Source of the DNA: a virus
Strand: one strand, 5' to 3'
DNA length: 64,000 bases
IMG/VR virus record: IMGVR_UViG_3300028840_002104
Span: 21,819-85,818 of that record
Position 1 is the stretch's first letter, and the number at the start of each line of letters is the position of its first letter. Positions 33,565-41,869 of the stretch are shown piece after piece. The position numbers and the translations under genes were made by a program. The notes under the pieces are model-generated. The model did no database searches, was not told where the DNA came from, and saw only the letters and a list, made by a program, of their open reading frames with translations.

Positions 33565-34195
33565 GCGGCTGAAGATTAACGACATCTTTCTGAGTATTCA
33601 AGGAGAAGGTCAGTATGTGGGGACTCCGATGGTCTTCATCAGATTCGCAGGATGCAATCTTTCCTGTAGCTGGTGTGATACGGACAAGTATGAGCACTAC
33701 TGCATGACAGCGGAGCAGGTCTTTAACTATATCAAGACTCTTTGTAACTATCCTAGTTCTATTCCTGTCTGTCTTACAGGAGGGGAGCCTCTTCTTCAAT
33801 GGGGATTGGCAATGGAAGAGCTTGCCAACAGGCTTATAGAGAAAGGCTCAGGACTTCATCTTGAGACGAACGGTCTTCTGCTCGACGGAGAGATTGGTCT
33901 AGGTGTTTTTGACTATGTTACGGTTAGTCCTAAGCCCCCCTCTTCAGGCTGCGAAACTCTTGACTACTGGGATAGCTTAGCTCTCTCTCGCGCTGATGAG
34001 TTTAAGGTTGTGATAGCAGATCAGGAGGACTACAATTGGGTTGTTCAGAATGCTTGCTGGTTTGTTGATCGTCCCCTTTTTCTCCAGCCTTGTGACGGAA
34101 GGTCTTCTTTCTCTGATCTCTGGGAGATGTGGCAGAAGAACCCTATCCCCTGTCGGATACTTCCTCAAGTCCACAAGCTCGTGGGCGTCAAGTAA
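33557..34195 (+). CDS. queE: QueE, 7-carboxy-7-deazaguanine synthase (radical SAM)
   Basis: The product is 212 residues, overlapping queD by 8 nt. FLSIQGEGQYVGTPMVFIRF leads into the 4Fe-4S motif CNLSCSWCDT (about residue 31). CLTGGEPLLQ is the GGEP SAM-binding motif. It makes 7-carboxy-7-deazaguanine for QueC. It ends the queC-folE-queD-queE run. Confidence 0.92.
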   Translation: MSERLKINDIFLSIQGEGQYVGTPMVFIRFAGCNLSCSWCDTDKYEHYCMTAEQVFNYIKTLCNYPSSIPVCLTGGEPLLQWGLAMEELANRLIEKGSGLHLETNGLLLDGEIGLGVFDYVTVSPKPPSSGCETLDYWDSLALSRADEFKVVIADQEDYNWVVQNACWFVDRPLFLQPCDGRSSFSDLWEMWQKNPIPCRILPQVHKLVGVK

Positions 34196-34224
34196 ATTAC
34201 TGTCAAAATACCTGCCATATCCTC

Positions 34225-34254
34225 TTGACGCCCCTCTCCTATGAATGGTACAAT
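34225..34254 (+). promoter_or_regulatory. Sigma70-type promoter
   Basis: TTGACG (34225-34230), an 18-bp spacer and TACAAT (34249-34254), in the gap after queE. It closely matches the spacing and -10 of the 9521 promoter. Confidence 0.7.
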
Positions 34255-34292
34255 GATAGTGCAAAATGCGAGAATGAATGTATGATTCGGAG

Positions 34293-34315
34293 GTAACCAC
34301 AATGGGCGTGGTTAC
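34293..34315 (+). promoter_or_regulatory. Perfect 8-bp leader hairpin holding a start codon in its loop
   Basis: GTAACCAC (34293-34300) pairs with GTGGTTAC (34308-34315). The 7-nt loop contains the ATG of a 22-residue leader ORF and the stem begins at the last G of its SD (GGAGG, 34289-34293). Folding should therefore limit its translation. Confidence 0.55.
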
Positions 34316-34370
34316 ACAGATGCAAGGAGGTCAAGATGACGCGGTTATTGTCAGAATCCATGCCTTTTGA
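34302..34370 (+). CDS. Possible 22-residue leader ORF overlapping the next gene
   Basis: GGAGG (34289-34293) precedes ATG 34302. The peptide starts MGVVTQMQGGQDDAVIV and ends in another frame inside the gene at 34336. It contains that gene's SD, so translating ribosomes could modulate its initiation. Confidence 0.35.
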   Translation: MGVVTQMQGGQDDAVIVRIHAF

Positions 34371-34674
34371 GATGAGGCCATTCCTCTCTCCACAAGAGCT
34401 GGAAGAAGCCATCTCAAGCAAAGAGGGAATGGACGCTCTTCTAGCCAAGATGCAAGAGCATCATGGTGCCAACGAGGAGCACCAGAGATCCTTTCTCTCT
34501 AAACCTATGTCTTTTGTAGGTCCCGCCCATGCGATTCTCTACATGGTGCGCGTATCCAAGGAGCTTTGGCCAGAGGCGCGTATCACGGTCAGAAAGATCA
34601 CAGTTCGGAAGAATGACATGGGGTCTGGGTTCGTTCCAGGCGTCCTGAAGGCGTTTGTTACTTTGAAGTCTTGA
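34336..34674 (+). CDS. Protein of unknown function
   Basis: The product is 112 residues with AAGGAGG before the ATG. No motif is recognised. The C-terminal half is basic beta-strands (ARITVRKITVRKNDMGSG). It is the first main gene after the 34225 promoter. Confidence 0.55.
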   Translation: MTRLLSESMPFEMRPFLSPQELEEAISSKEGMDALLAKMQEHHGANEEHQRSFLSKPMSFVGPAHAILYMVRVSKELWPEARITVRKITVRKNDMGSGFVPGVLKAFVTLKS

Positions 34675-34684
34675 GGAGTGTGTC

Positions 34685-35137
34685 ATGGGTTCGCTCAAGA
34701 TGGTCACAAAGAGGCGTATTCGCCGCCCTATTTATAGGTATCCAGAGCTTCAGGCTTTGGTAGAGAGCGCGGATATTCACAAAGGGTCCAAGGTTACGAG
34801 GGTCGATAGGTGGAATCGAGAGACACAAGTTCTAGATTTCACTACAGTCGTTGGAGAGCCCTTGTCCCAGGGAAGGAGGTTCAATACTGTCAAGAGGTTT
34901 CTTGTCGAAGTGCCTGTGGTTGTGGTCGAAGGAGATGATGGTTTACCAGTAGCCGCGACACTTCAATCGTTTCCGCCGGATTATCGTCTGACAGAAGCGA
35001 TCATTGTGCCATGGTTAGTCCAGAAAGCCGAGCGCCAGGCGAAGAAGGCGCGGAGGAAAGACCTAGACATTGGTTTGGTCAGCCAACCGTTTGGGGTGAT
35101 TACCGCTCAGTATCCAACGTTTGCGAAAAGGAGATGA
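34685..35137 (+). CDS. Basic protein of unknown function
   Basis: The product is 150 residues. The N-terminus is basic (KRRIRRPIYRYPE) and the C-terminus has a Lys/Arg-rich helix (KAERQAKKARRKDLDIG). Beta strands fill the centre. It may be nucleic-acid-binding; function unknown. Confidence 0.5.
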   Translation: MGSLKMVTKRRIRRPIYRYPELQALVESADIHKGSKVTRVDRWNRETQVLDFTTVVGEPLSQGRRFNTVKRFLVEVPVVVVEGDDGLPVAATLQSFPPDYRLTEAIIVPWLVQKAERQAKKARRKDLDIGLVSQPFGVITAQYPTFAKRR

Positions 35138-35139
35138 AA

Positions 35140-36234
35140 ATGGTTGAAAAGAAAGATGTGGCTAACATTCTTAGTGGTATTATCACTCAGGCTGAGACAA
35201 TCAAGGATCAGGCTGAGTGGCTTCTCTCTAAGTTTGGTGGCAGCAAGAAAGAGCAGAAGGAATCGCCTGGCGCGAAGTCTGAAACAAGTCTTCAGGATGA
35301 GATGAGAGTCTTTCCCAAGCCTGACGTCATCAAAGAGATGGGCAGAGAGAAGTGCCTGGAGTGGTTTGACGCTCTTGGTCTCAGCACGGCTGAGCATAAG
35401 AACGACTCTCCGTCCAAGCTCCGAACGGATCTCTTGGTCATGGCGGTTGCCATAGATGGTGACAGCTCTTCAAGGCATCATAAGGTGACTGTTGCTCAGG
35501 TGGCCGCGCTCCTGGAATGCGAGGTAGAAGATGAGGACAATAAGACGGTCCTTCTTACCAAGATTGGTGAAGCAATATCTCAGCGCCTGAACAGCGGACA
35601 AGAAGTTGAGGAGGGTCCTGATGAGGAAGAGACAGAAGAAGGCCCTGAAGAAGAAGAAACGCCTTCAGGCGAAGGAGAAGAAGAGACAGAGGAAGGTCCA
35701 GACGAAGAAGAGGAAGAGACACCTGATGACGGCGAAGAGGAGGAAGGCCCAGAAGAAGGCCCGGAAGAAGCGAACTTAGGCGGAGATTTTGTCCTGAAGC
35801 CCAAGTTCATCAAGAAGGCCAAGGAGAGCATAGCTGAAGAGGTGGAGAAAGACAGCAATGCTGTTGCGGAACTAGCTGTTGAGGCTAAGGTCAACTGGGT
35901 TCCCTTCCTGCCTGAAGATGTCCAGAAAGCCGCGCTAGACATGAGCGACGAGGACTTAGTTCTCGCTTTTGAGTGCGCCTTTGTTGATGATGAGGGAGAA
36001 GATCATGACTGGGATGAGGCGTATTCTCATAACGGCACGGTGTTCTGCAATGGCGTTGATGTCAAGGAACATGAAGGTGATGAGGACTTCACTTGGCATT
36101 CAAGCGTAGAGTCGCCGCCAGAGGGCATTGATCCCAGTGACTTTGGAATAGGCGTTTCTCGTGGTTCCGATGAGACTCACTACTTCATGATCCATGATGG
36201 GAAAATTCTTGAAGTAGAACCCGTGTCAGGCTGA
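35140..36234 (+). CDS. Acidic-linker protein of unknown function
   Basis: The product is 364 residues. ATG 35140 is chosen with AAGGAG 6 nt upstream; ATG 35134 is in frame too. Residues of about 153-207 are almost only Glu, Asp, Gly, Pro and Thr in repeats like EEGPDEEETEEGPEEEETP. This flexible acidic linker joins a helical N-terminal domain to a mixed C-terminal domain (GGDFVLKPKF onward). Such linkers can mimic nucleic acid or bind basic proteins; no function is established. Confidence 0.6.
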   Translation: MVEKKDVANILSGIITQAETIKDQAEWLLSKFGGSKKEQKESPGAKSETSLQDEMRVFPKPDVIKEMGREKCLEWFDALGLSTAEHKNDSPSKLRTDLLVMAVAIDGDSSSRHHKVTVAQVAALLECEVEDEDNKTVLLTKIGEAISQRLNSGQEVEEGPDEEETEEGPEEEETPSGEGEEETEEGPDEEEEETPDDGEEEEGPEEGPEEANLGGDFVLKPKFIKKAKESIAEEVEKDSNAVAELAVEAKVNWVPFLPEDVQKAALDMSDEDLVLAFECAFVDDEGEDHDWDEAYSHNGTVFCNGVDVKEHEGDEDFTWHSSVESPPEGIDPSDFGIGVSRGSDETHYFMIHDGKILEVEPVSG

Positions 36235-36257
36235 ATTTTCTGGCTGACCGTGGCCAC

Positions 36258-36291
36258 GAGGAGGAAGTCTCTCTTTTGGGGCTTCCTCCTC
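36258..36291 (+). terminator. Terminator-like perfect 10-bp hairpin
   Basis: GAGGAGGAAG (36258-36267) and CTTCCTCCTC (36282-36291) pair perfectly with a 14-nt loop, 24 nt after a stop codon. A T-run is lacking (ACCCCCTAAAA follows), so termination would be weak or factor-assisted. Confidence 0.55.
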
Positions 36292-36660
36292 ACCCCCTAA
36301 AAGTTATGCTCAGAGTTATTGCATTTGTTCATAAGGGGTTGGGCTTGGCGTGTTGAGGTTGGTTTCGTTCAGGCACGTTTAGGTTGGTTACGGCTAGGTC
36401 TGGTTAGGTTGGCCATGGCGTGGAAAGGTTAGGTTGGCTGTGGTTTGGTAGTGCAGGGTTTGGTCCCTAGTGGGGTCTGTTGGGTTCAGTTTTGGTTAGG
36501 TCTGTTGGGTTGAGGTATGTTCAGTTCTGGCCGGTCATGGCGCGTTGAGTTGCGGTTTGTTTCGTTAAGGCGGGGCGAGCTTAGGTGTGGTTTGTTTTGG
36601 TCCGGTAGGGTCGGTTTGGGTTGGTTGGGTTAAGGTTTGGTATGTCTACTTGAAAGGATG
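36292..36660. other. Non-coding G/T-rich tract with degenerate GGTT repeats
   Basis: No ORF with an SD is present. In 36421-36600 I count 18 A and 20 C in 180 bases, so G+T is about 79% on this strand. GGTTAGGTTGG occurs exactly at 36402-36412 and 36427-36437, with many near copies (GTTGGGTT, GGTTTGG). Candidate roles are an R-loop or G-quadruplex-forming control or replication element, or an untranslated RNA; none is shown by sequence alone. Confidence 0.75.
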
Positions 36661-36666
36661 TGAGTT

Positions 36667-37290
36667 ATGCCAGCAAAGAAAGTTGCAAAGGTGTTAGGTC
36701 CTGAAGTTTCTAACGGTGCCAAGGTTGCTATTGAGTCAGGAATTCCATTTACGCTCAGAGCAAGGGTGCGGGGTGTTTCTCCAGGTCTCATTATGCATGC
36801 TTGGAACTGTGAGGCAATAGCTAATCTTCCAGGCAAAGGCGCAAAGAAGAAGGATGATCTTGAGACTTATGTTCGGCGTGATGACGAAGGTTATCTTTGC
36901 ATTCCAGGTGAGTATTTTAGGGGCTCTATGATTAATGCGGGCAGATCCAGAAAAGATCCCAGATCTTCTAGGAAATCCATGATGGATCTTTTGAAGGCGG
37001 CAGTTATTCCTCTGACCTATTTGGCTCCTATTAGTCCTAAGTCTAAGGAGTGGCCTAAAGTGCATAAGTGCCGAGCGGTCATTCAGCGTTCGGCTATTAC
37101 TAGAGAACGTCCCTGGTGGCCTGAAGGGTGGGAAGCTCAGATAGACCTTCAGTGTATTATGCCTGAATACGTGAGTCCCACGGTGTTTCACGACATCTTG
37201 GTAGATGCGGGAAGGTTTGTGGGTGTGGCTGACTATCGTCCTACTTACGGTCGTTTTCAGGTTATTCACAGCGAGATTCTTGAGGACTAG
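36667..37290 (+). CDS. Conserved-looking phage protein of unknown function
   Basis: The product is 207 residues; ATG 36667 has AAAGGATG upstream. It is well folded in appearance, with Trp/Pro-rich middle (TRERPWWPEGWEAQIDLQC) and a C-terminal FVGVADYRPTYGRFQVI element that I have the impression recurs in phage proteins. No catalytic motif is recognised. It is the first gene after the G/T-rich tract. Confidence 0.55.
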   Translation: MPAKKVAKVLGPEVSNGAKVAIESGIPFTLRARVRGVSPGLIMHAWNCEAIANLPGKGAKKKDDLETYVRRDDEGYLCIPGEYFRGSMINAGRSRKDPRSSRKSMMDLLKAAVIPLTYLAPISPKSKEWPKVHKCRAVIQRSAITRERPWWPEGWEAQIDLQCIMPEYVSPTVFHDILVDAGRFVGVADYRPTYGRFQVIHSEILED

Positions 37291-37314
37291 AGGTGTCTTG
37301 GTTGTGGCCAAAAC

Positions 37315-37350
37315 GGGGAGAGGGTCGCTTGTGAGAGAGGCTCTCTCCCC
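37315..37350 (+). terminator. Terminator-like hairpin
   Basis: GGGGAGAG (37315-37322) pairs with CTCTCCCC (37343-37350), loop 20 nt, followed by ACCTCCTATTTTA. It lies in the 85-base gap after the gene ending at 37290. Confidence 0.5.
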
Positions 37351-37375
37351 ACCTCCTATTTTAGAAGGGAATATC

Positions 37376-37654
37376 ATGGCTGCGAAAGCGGGTCTGAAAG
37401 CTAAAGAACACCTGTGGCGGCATAACTACAGGAAGCTTAGCCCTCGTGAGCAGAGGGAAGGGCAGCCTCCGTTCATTGAATGTTTTCTCTGCGGGAGTTA
37501 TACTTCTGTTCAGGGTAGAGAATGGGTTCAGATGGCCTCTTTGTCTCCTCGGATGTTGAAGAAAGAGGGTCTAGATGGGTTTCCTCAGACTCACCTTTTG
37601 GTCTGTCGTCTCTGCGAGAGGGATCTTTTGAGATTGGAGAAGTCCTTTGCCTAG
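37376..37654 (+). CDS. Small zinc-ribbon protein
   Basis: The product is 92 residues from ATG 37376 with AGAAGGGA upstream. CFLC (about residue 38) and CRLC (about residue 80) form a probable zinc site. The N-terminus is basic. It resembles HNH-like zinc scaffolds without the catalytic His. Function is unknown. Confidence 0.55.
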   Translation: MAAKAGLKAKEHLWRHNYRKLSPREQREGQPPFIECFLCGSYTSVQGREWVQMASLSPRMLKKEGLDGFPQTHLLVCRLCERDLLRLEKSFA

Positions 37655-37669
37655 AATCAGGAGAATCTC

Positions 37670-37924
37670 ATGAACATTGAAAGCTTGAAAGATGCAGAAG
37701 CTCATGTGAGGGTTGCTCAAAACATTCTTACGGCTCAAAGGAAAAAGTGTCCCGATGATGGGCCTTACGAAGATTTAGACAAGGGAATTAAAGCCTGTTC
37801 TTGGGTCCTTTCGTCTCTTGAGGATGTGCTTAACGATTTTCCTCGCAAGTACACGTGCTCTGTTTGTGGCGCTATCTTTGAGCCCTCTTGTCCTGTTTGC
37901 GCGATGTATTTGGACGAAGGTTAG
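37670..37924 (+). CDS. Small helical protein with C-terminal zinc site
   Basis: The product is 84 residues. A helical N-terminal part is followed by YTCSVCGAIFEPSCPVCAMY, two CxxC pairs fit for one zinc. It directly precedes the DpdA-like gene, whose SD lies at its stop. Confidence 0.55.
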   Translation: MNIESLKDAEAHVRVAQNILTAQRKKCPDDGPYEDLDKGIKACSWVLSSLEDVLNDFPRKYTCSVCGAIFEPSCPVCAMYLDEG

Positions 37925-37934
37925 GAGGTCTCTG

Positions 37935-39236
37935 TTGCCTAGAATCTTCTATGCGGGAACTGATGAAGATGAATTCTACAACCTATCATGCGAGCAAGGC
38001 GTTGATGCACAGCTTGTCTCTTTCTACAAAATGCGGAAATGGCCTGCCCTACTCCGCAAGCGGAAAGAAGAGCATCCAGAGGTAGACTTCTTTGTTGATT
38101 CGGGGGCCTACACGTTTCAGCGAGAAAAGGGTCAAGAGCTTACCCTTGATGATTACGAGCTTTACGCGGAAGAGTACACCAAGTATCTAGAGACAAACAT
38201 TGACTGTATATTTGCTGCGGCAGAGCTGGATGTTGAACAGGTTGTAGGGCTGGAGAGAGTGTATAGATGGCAGCGGGAATTGTTTGCTCCTCTTGAGGAT
38301 CGCATCCCCATTGTGTATGTCTGGCATCCTTTTCGCGGTCCAGATGGCTGGACAGAGATGTGCAAGCAGCATGAGTATGTGGGCTTCTCCCGCGACGTCT
38401 CGCATGAAGAGCGCGTGAGACTGCTTGCCACAGCGCGGAAATATCTGACCAAGGTCCATGGCTTTGGTATCACTGACTCCACCTCTCTGAGAACGCTGAA
38501 TTGCTATTCCGTGGACTCTCTGACGTGGAAGACTTGTGAGATGTATGGCACTACCTACTATTGGGACGGTTCTACGCTGAAGGTCTTCGATAAGACGCAG
38601 AAAGATCAGAGGCGCAGGTTCAGAGGCCAGTTTGAGACTCTAGGACTTGACTGGGCGGCCATTGAGAATGATGAAAGGCGAGAGATCACTAGAGCTTCCC
38701 TGATGGCCTTTCGTCTCATGGAATTCGCGATGGAGAGGCGGGCGGTCATGGTCCCCTTCTGGGAGTATCGAGTCCCTCCAAGAGAGCTGAGCCCTGAAGA
38801 CATCTCGAAGTGGGCAGAGAAGTTTGGCTGGAAGAATGCTGAGTTTGATGATTCTGAAGAGGACAAGTTCTATGTGAGTCTTGTCCAGGCTGTGCAGAAC
38901 AACTGGGGACTTGAAGACTATGATCCAGAGGATCTGGCAGAAGGTCTTGGCTGGCTTCTGAAGAGTCACGGGAAAGTCACGAGTGATCCTCACGACGCGG
39001 CGATTTATGACAAGATTCGGGTGAAGATGAATGATTGCTTGGTGCCGAAGAAGACATTCGCGGTGCCGAGGACTTCAAATGAGGTATTTCTAGACAGGTT
39101 CCCAAAGCCTAGAGCAAGGTCTTTAGAACCTACTGACTACAATACTTTGGACTGGCGAGAAGTGGATAAGAACATGGCTGCGGCGCTAGATGCAGGTGTC
39201 CGCGAAACGATGGAGGATTCTGATGGGCTTTTCTGA
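37935..39236 (+). CDS. dpdA: DpdA-like 7-deazaguanine DNA transglycosylase
   Basis: The product is 433 residues from TTG 37935, which has AGGAGG 6 nt upstream. It resembles the TGT-related DpdA family: FFVDSGAYTF (about residue 50, the catalytic Asp region), then VGFSRDVSHEERVRLL, then KVHGFGITDSTSL and YSVDSLTWKT (C-terminal barrel strands). It would exchange guanine in DNA for preQ0 made by the QueC-FolE-QueD-QueE set at 31.7-34.2 kb. Subtype and target motif are unknown. Confidence 0.75.
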   Translation: MPRIFYAGTDEDEFYNLSCEQGVDAQLVSFYKMRKWPALLRKRKEEHPEVDFFVDSGAYTFQREKGQELTLDDYELYAEEYTKYLETNIDCIFAAAELDVEQVVGLERVYRWQRELFAPLEDRIPIVYVWHPFRGPDGWTEMCKQHEYVGFSRDVSHEERVRLLATARKYLTKVHGFGITDSTSLRTLNCYSVDSLTWKTCEMYGTTYYWDGSTLKVFDKTQKDQRRRFRGQFETLGLDWAAIENDERREITRASLMAFRLMEFAMERRAVMVPFWEYRVPPRELSPEDISKWAEKFGWKNAEFDDSEEDKFYVSLVQAVQNNWGLEDYDPEDLAEGLGWLLKSHGKVTSDPHDAAIYDKIRVKMNDCLVPKKTFAVPRTSNEVFLDRFPKPRARSLEPTDYNTLDWREVDKNMAAALDAGVRETMEDSDGLF

Positions 39237-39966
39237 CATGCTTGAAGACTTTCTTGAGGAAGAGGCTGACAGTAAGTTTGGTAAGCTTCTCCAGAAGTTT
39301 GCTAAGAAGCTTTGGAAGAAGTACTTCAATGATGATGGGGATGAAGATGAGCAGCCTGAAGTGCCTGGTGAGGAGTTTCACGTTCCTCGGTTCTTGCGCG
39401 TGGTTCCTCTGACTAAGGCTCCGTCTGAAGGCTCTGGCTTTGCTGTCTGTACGGAGAACTACATGGCCTACTACATACCAACGTACAAAGACAGAGGCGG
39501 TTCCATTTGCTTCATCCACGTGGAGATCCACGGTGAAGATGGCTCTGTGGAGAAGGTTCACTACAACAATATGGAGCCCAGAAACCAGTATCGAAAGGGC
39601 AAGGCGCATACAGGTTGTCCAGGTGGCGCGAAGAACTGGACAGACAATGGGGATCATCCTGGTGAGAAGAAGTCATACCTCTACACGACGGCATATCCAG
39701 ACAAAGAGGCCGGTGCTGACGGAACTAGAAGAGGCTATGCTTTCGTCCCATTCTCCAAGCCTGGTAGATACGACGTGAAGATCAGATACCGCCCGACTGG
39801 GAATAGAACCTTTCAAGGCTTTGTGGTCCTCTACTCCAAGAAGATCCGAAATGGCCAAGAAGAATGGGCGGCACACTGTTACTCTTGGAACCAGAGAGGC
39901 GACGGAATTCACAGAACGGTTACGTTGGCCGAAGGTTTCCGCTTCTTCGAGGAGATAAGTCAATGA
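39223..39966 (+). CDS. Protein of unknown function next to dpdA
   Basis: The product is 247 residues from ATG 39223, with GGAGG upstream and a 14-nt overlap with dpdA. An acidic linker (NDDGDEDEQPEVPGEE, about residue 37) separates a helical start from a beta-rich domain with Tyr/Gly pairs. A beta-sandwich or carbohydrate-binding-like fold is possible. It overlaps the phosphoesterase gene by 4 nt. Confidence 0.5.
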   Translation: MGFSDMLEDFLEEEADSKFGKLLQKFAKKLWKKYFNDDGDEDEQPEVPGEEFHVPRFLRVVPLTKAPSEGSGFAVCTENYMAYYIPTYKDRGGSICFIHVEIHGEDGSVEKVHYNNMEPRNQYRKGKAHTGCPGGAKNWTDNGDHPGEKKSYLYTTAYPDKEAGADGTRRGYAFVPFSKPGRYDVKIRYRPTGNRTFQGFVVLYSKKIRNGQEEWAAHCYSWNQRGDGIHRTVTLAEGFRFFEEISQ

Positions 39967-40748
39967 TTGTCGTGTCAGATCTGCACTTTCAGCCGTTCAA
40001 GAGAGCTTCGGAACAATCTCCTTTGCTTGAGCCTTTCTTTACCTATGTGTGTGGCAGAGACGAGCTGCTTATCTTGGATGGCGACACCTTTGATTGCTTT
40101 CCATACACCTTCTTGATGGCTCTAGAGATGTTTGGTCATTGGTTTGAGGATGTGGCTTTGAGTGGTGGTCTCATCGTTATTGAAGGCAATCACGACTACG
40201 GCATCAAGAGTATAGCTTCTTCTTTGGAGCTATCTGTCTGTTCCCAGGGAGGCTTAGAGATCCAGGATTGTAAAGGCAGGCTGTGGATGATAAAGCATGG
40301 TCATACCCTTGATTCTGTGTGGGGAAAAGAAGGTGTGTTTGACTCAGAGCAACCGAAGAAGGTCAAGTTCGGAAGAGCTTTTTTGGCTGTTTCGATTCTG
40401 CTTGAGCGAGCTATCCCGTCTTCGGATGATCGTCTTCTGGCGGCGGGGAGAAAGGTCTATCGTGCTCTGTGTCCAAAAGGTGAGGAGGTCCAGACAGAGA
40501 TCTATAGACAAGATGCTCTCAGGCATTTCTCTAGAGGCTTTCACGGATATCATTACGCCCACACTCATGATCTACACCATGAAACGGTGAGCGTTGGCGA
40601 TAGACGAGCAGTGATCCTAAACGCGAAAGACTGGACAAGTGGCTCTGAGTCCGTGTACTTTTCGCGGCTAGAAGAAGACGCAATCTACGAGTTTACCGAG
40701 GATGGTCCTCGGCTACATTGGCAGGCTGGTCAGTCAGAAACCGCCTAG
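39963..40748 (+). CDS. Calcineurin-like metallophosphoesterase
   Basis: The product is 261 residues from ATG 39963. Metal-binding motifs: VVSDLHF (DxH, residue 5), LDGDTFDCF (GDxxD, about 38), EGNHDYG (GNHD, about 78), HGHT (about 114) and YAHTHD (in place of GHTH, about 203). The substrate could be nucleotide, nucleic acid or another phosphoester. It shares the operon with dpdA. Confidence 0.83.
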   Translation: MIVVSDLHFQPFKRASEQSPLLEPFFTYVCGRDELLILDGDTFDCFPYTFLMALEMFGHWFEDVALSGGLIVIEGNHDYGIKSIASSLELSVCSQGGLEIQDCKGRLWMIKHGHTLDSVWGKEGVFDSEQPKKVKFGRAFLAVSILLERAIPSSDDRLLAAGRKVYRALCPKGEEVQTEIYRQDALRHFSRGFHGYHYAHTHDLHHETVSVGDRRAVILNAKDWTSGSESVYFSRLEEDAIYEFTEDGPRLHWQAGQSETA

Positions 40749-40762
40749 CAGAAGGAGGTGAG

Positions 40763-40933
40763 GTGAAAAGAGTGCTCAAAGTCAATCGACCCTTTGAGAG
40801 AAGACGTAATGGCAAGGATATGTCCGTTTCCTTGGACAGAATCCGGAGAGTGCAGGCCATACGTCCAGGTCTTGGCCCAGAGCTGGAGCACAGACTGCGT
40901 GAGGAGGGCAGAATTGTTGGCCGCAGTGTCTGA
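40763..40933 (+). CDS. Small basic protein
   Basis: The product is 56 residues from GTG 40763 with AAGGAGG upstream. It is Arg-rich and helical (SLDRIRRVQAIRPGLGPELE). Function is unknown. Confidence 0.5.
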   Translation: MKRVLKVNRPFERRRNGKDMSVSLDRIRRVQAIRPGLGPELEHRLREEGRIVGRSV

Positions 40934-40965
40934 GCCAAGAGAATGTCAGAATGAAAGGATGAACG

Positions 40966-41166
40966 ATGGATGAAGTTAGATTTCCTGATGTGACTGTTCG
41001 ATTGGTGGGCGAATCTGGTAACGCTTTCGTCATCATGGGAAAAGTGATAAGCGCTCTGAAAAGAGCGGGTCACGCTGACGCGGTAGATGAGTACACCGCT
41101 GAGGCTGAGTCAGGAGATTATGACAACCTGCTTACTGTCACGATGAGGTGGGTTAACGTAGAATAG
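40966..41166 (+). CDS. Small protein of unknown function
   Basis: The product is 66 residues with GAAAGGATG before the ATG. Predicted strand-helix-strand (VTVRLVGESGNAFVIMGKVI...). Function is unknown. Confidence 0.55.
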   Translation: MDEVRFPDVTVRLVGESGNAFVIMGKVISALKRAGHADAVDEYTAEAESGDYDNLLTVTMRWVNVE

Positions 41167-41178
41167 GAGGTTGCCAGT

Positions 41179-41529
41179 ATGCGTGGTGAGAGAGAGGACG
41201 ACGGCTTTGCAACAGGCGTTGTTGTCGTGATTTTGATTGTTGTGATCGGAGTAGCTCTTTTTGGAAGCGGTTATTGGTTAGCAGCAAGGCACTATAATCG
41301 AAGTCTGGATAAGATCAGAGCTTGGTATCTTGCAGACCTCAACAAGACTCCTATGAGAGTCCTAATGCCGGAAGATCTAGACGTGGACGATCAGATCAGA
41401 TTGGCCACAGCCATTCTCAACAGCGCACTTCAAGTTCAAGGATCTGTGGTTGATGTCACGGTCACGCCTCCAGAGATTGTGCGAGGTGTTGAAAAAGTAG
41501 AAGCTGCGGCGAAAGGGATGGTAGAATGA
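41179..41529 (+). CDS. Single-pass membrane protein
   Basis: The product is 116 residues with TAGGAGG before the ATG. One transmembrane helix (residues of about 13-36, rich in Val, Ile, Gly) follows an acidic N-terminus; the soluble part continues with RHYNRSLDKIRAWYLAD. It may be an inner-membrane or lysis-related protein. It overlaps the next gene by ATGA. Confidence 0.55.
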   Translation: MRGEREDDGFATGVVVVILIVVIGVALFGSGYWLAARHYNRSLDKIRAWYLADLNKTPMRVLMPEDLDVDDQIRLATAILNSALQVQGSVVDVTVTPPEIVRGVEKVEAAAKGMVE

Positions 41530-41840
41530 AGACAAAGACAACGTTGATCGGACCAAACGATGGCCTACCTACCTGGGTTACGTTCAAAACGCTTTCGGGT
41601 AGAGAGATCGAAACCATCGGTCCCGCAGGAGAGATCAAGCTCCAGGAGGAAGATCGAACCTTTGTTCGTTGTCGCGGAGAAAAGGTCATGCAGGTTCTTC
41701 AGATAGATGAAGACAAGGTGACTTATGAAGACCTTTTCAAGGAAGCGAAGCGGCAAAACCTGAAGTGGATTGTCTTTGGCAATCCTGCGGCGGTCCCAAG
41801 AGCAGGAGAAATCAAGATACTGGAACTGATAGAAGAGTGA
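41526..41840 (+). CDS. Small protein of unknown function
   Basis: The product is 104 residues, overlapping the membrane-protein gene. Mixed alpha/beta with no recognised motif. It is the last gene before a terminator and the 40-bp repeat region. Confidence 0.5.
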   Translation: MKTKTTLIGPNDGLPTWVTFKTLSGREIETIGPAGEIKLQEEDRTFVRCRGEKVMQVLQIDEDKVTYEDLFKEAKRQNLKWIVFGNPAAVPRAGEIKILELIEE

Positions 41841-41846
41841 CACCTC

Positions 41847-41863
41847 CTCCCCTTACCGGGGAG
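41847..41863 (+). promoter_or_regulatory. Short GC hairpin after a stop codon
   Basis: CTCCCC-TTACC-GGGGAG, a perfect 6-bp stem starting 7 nt after the stop at 41840, immediately before a larger terminator stem. Confidence 0.4.
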
Positions 41864-41869
41864 CCCGGC

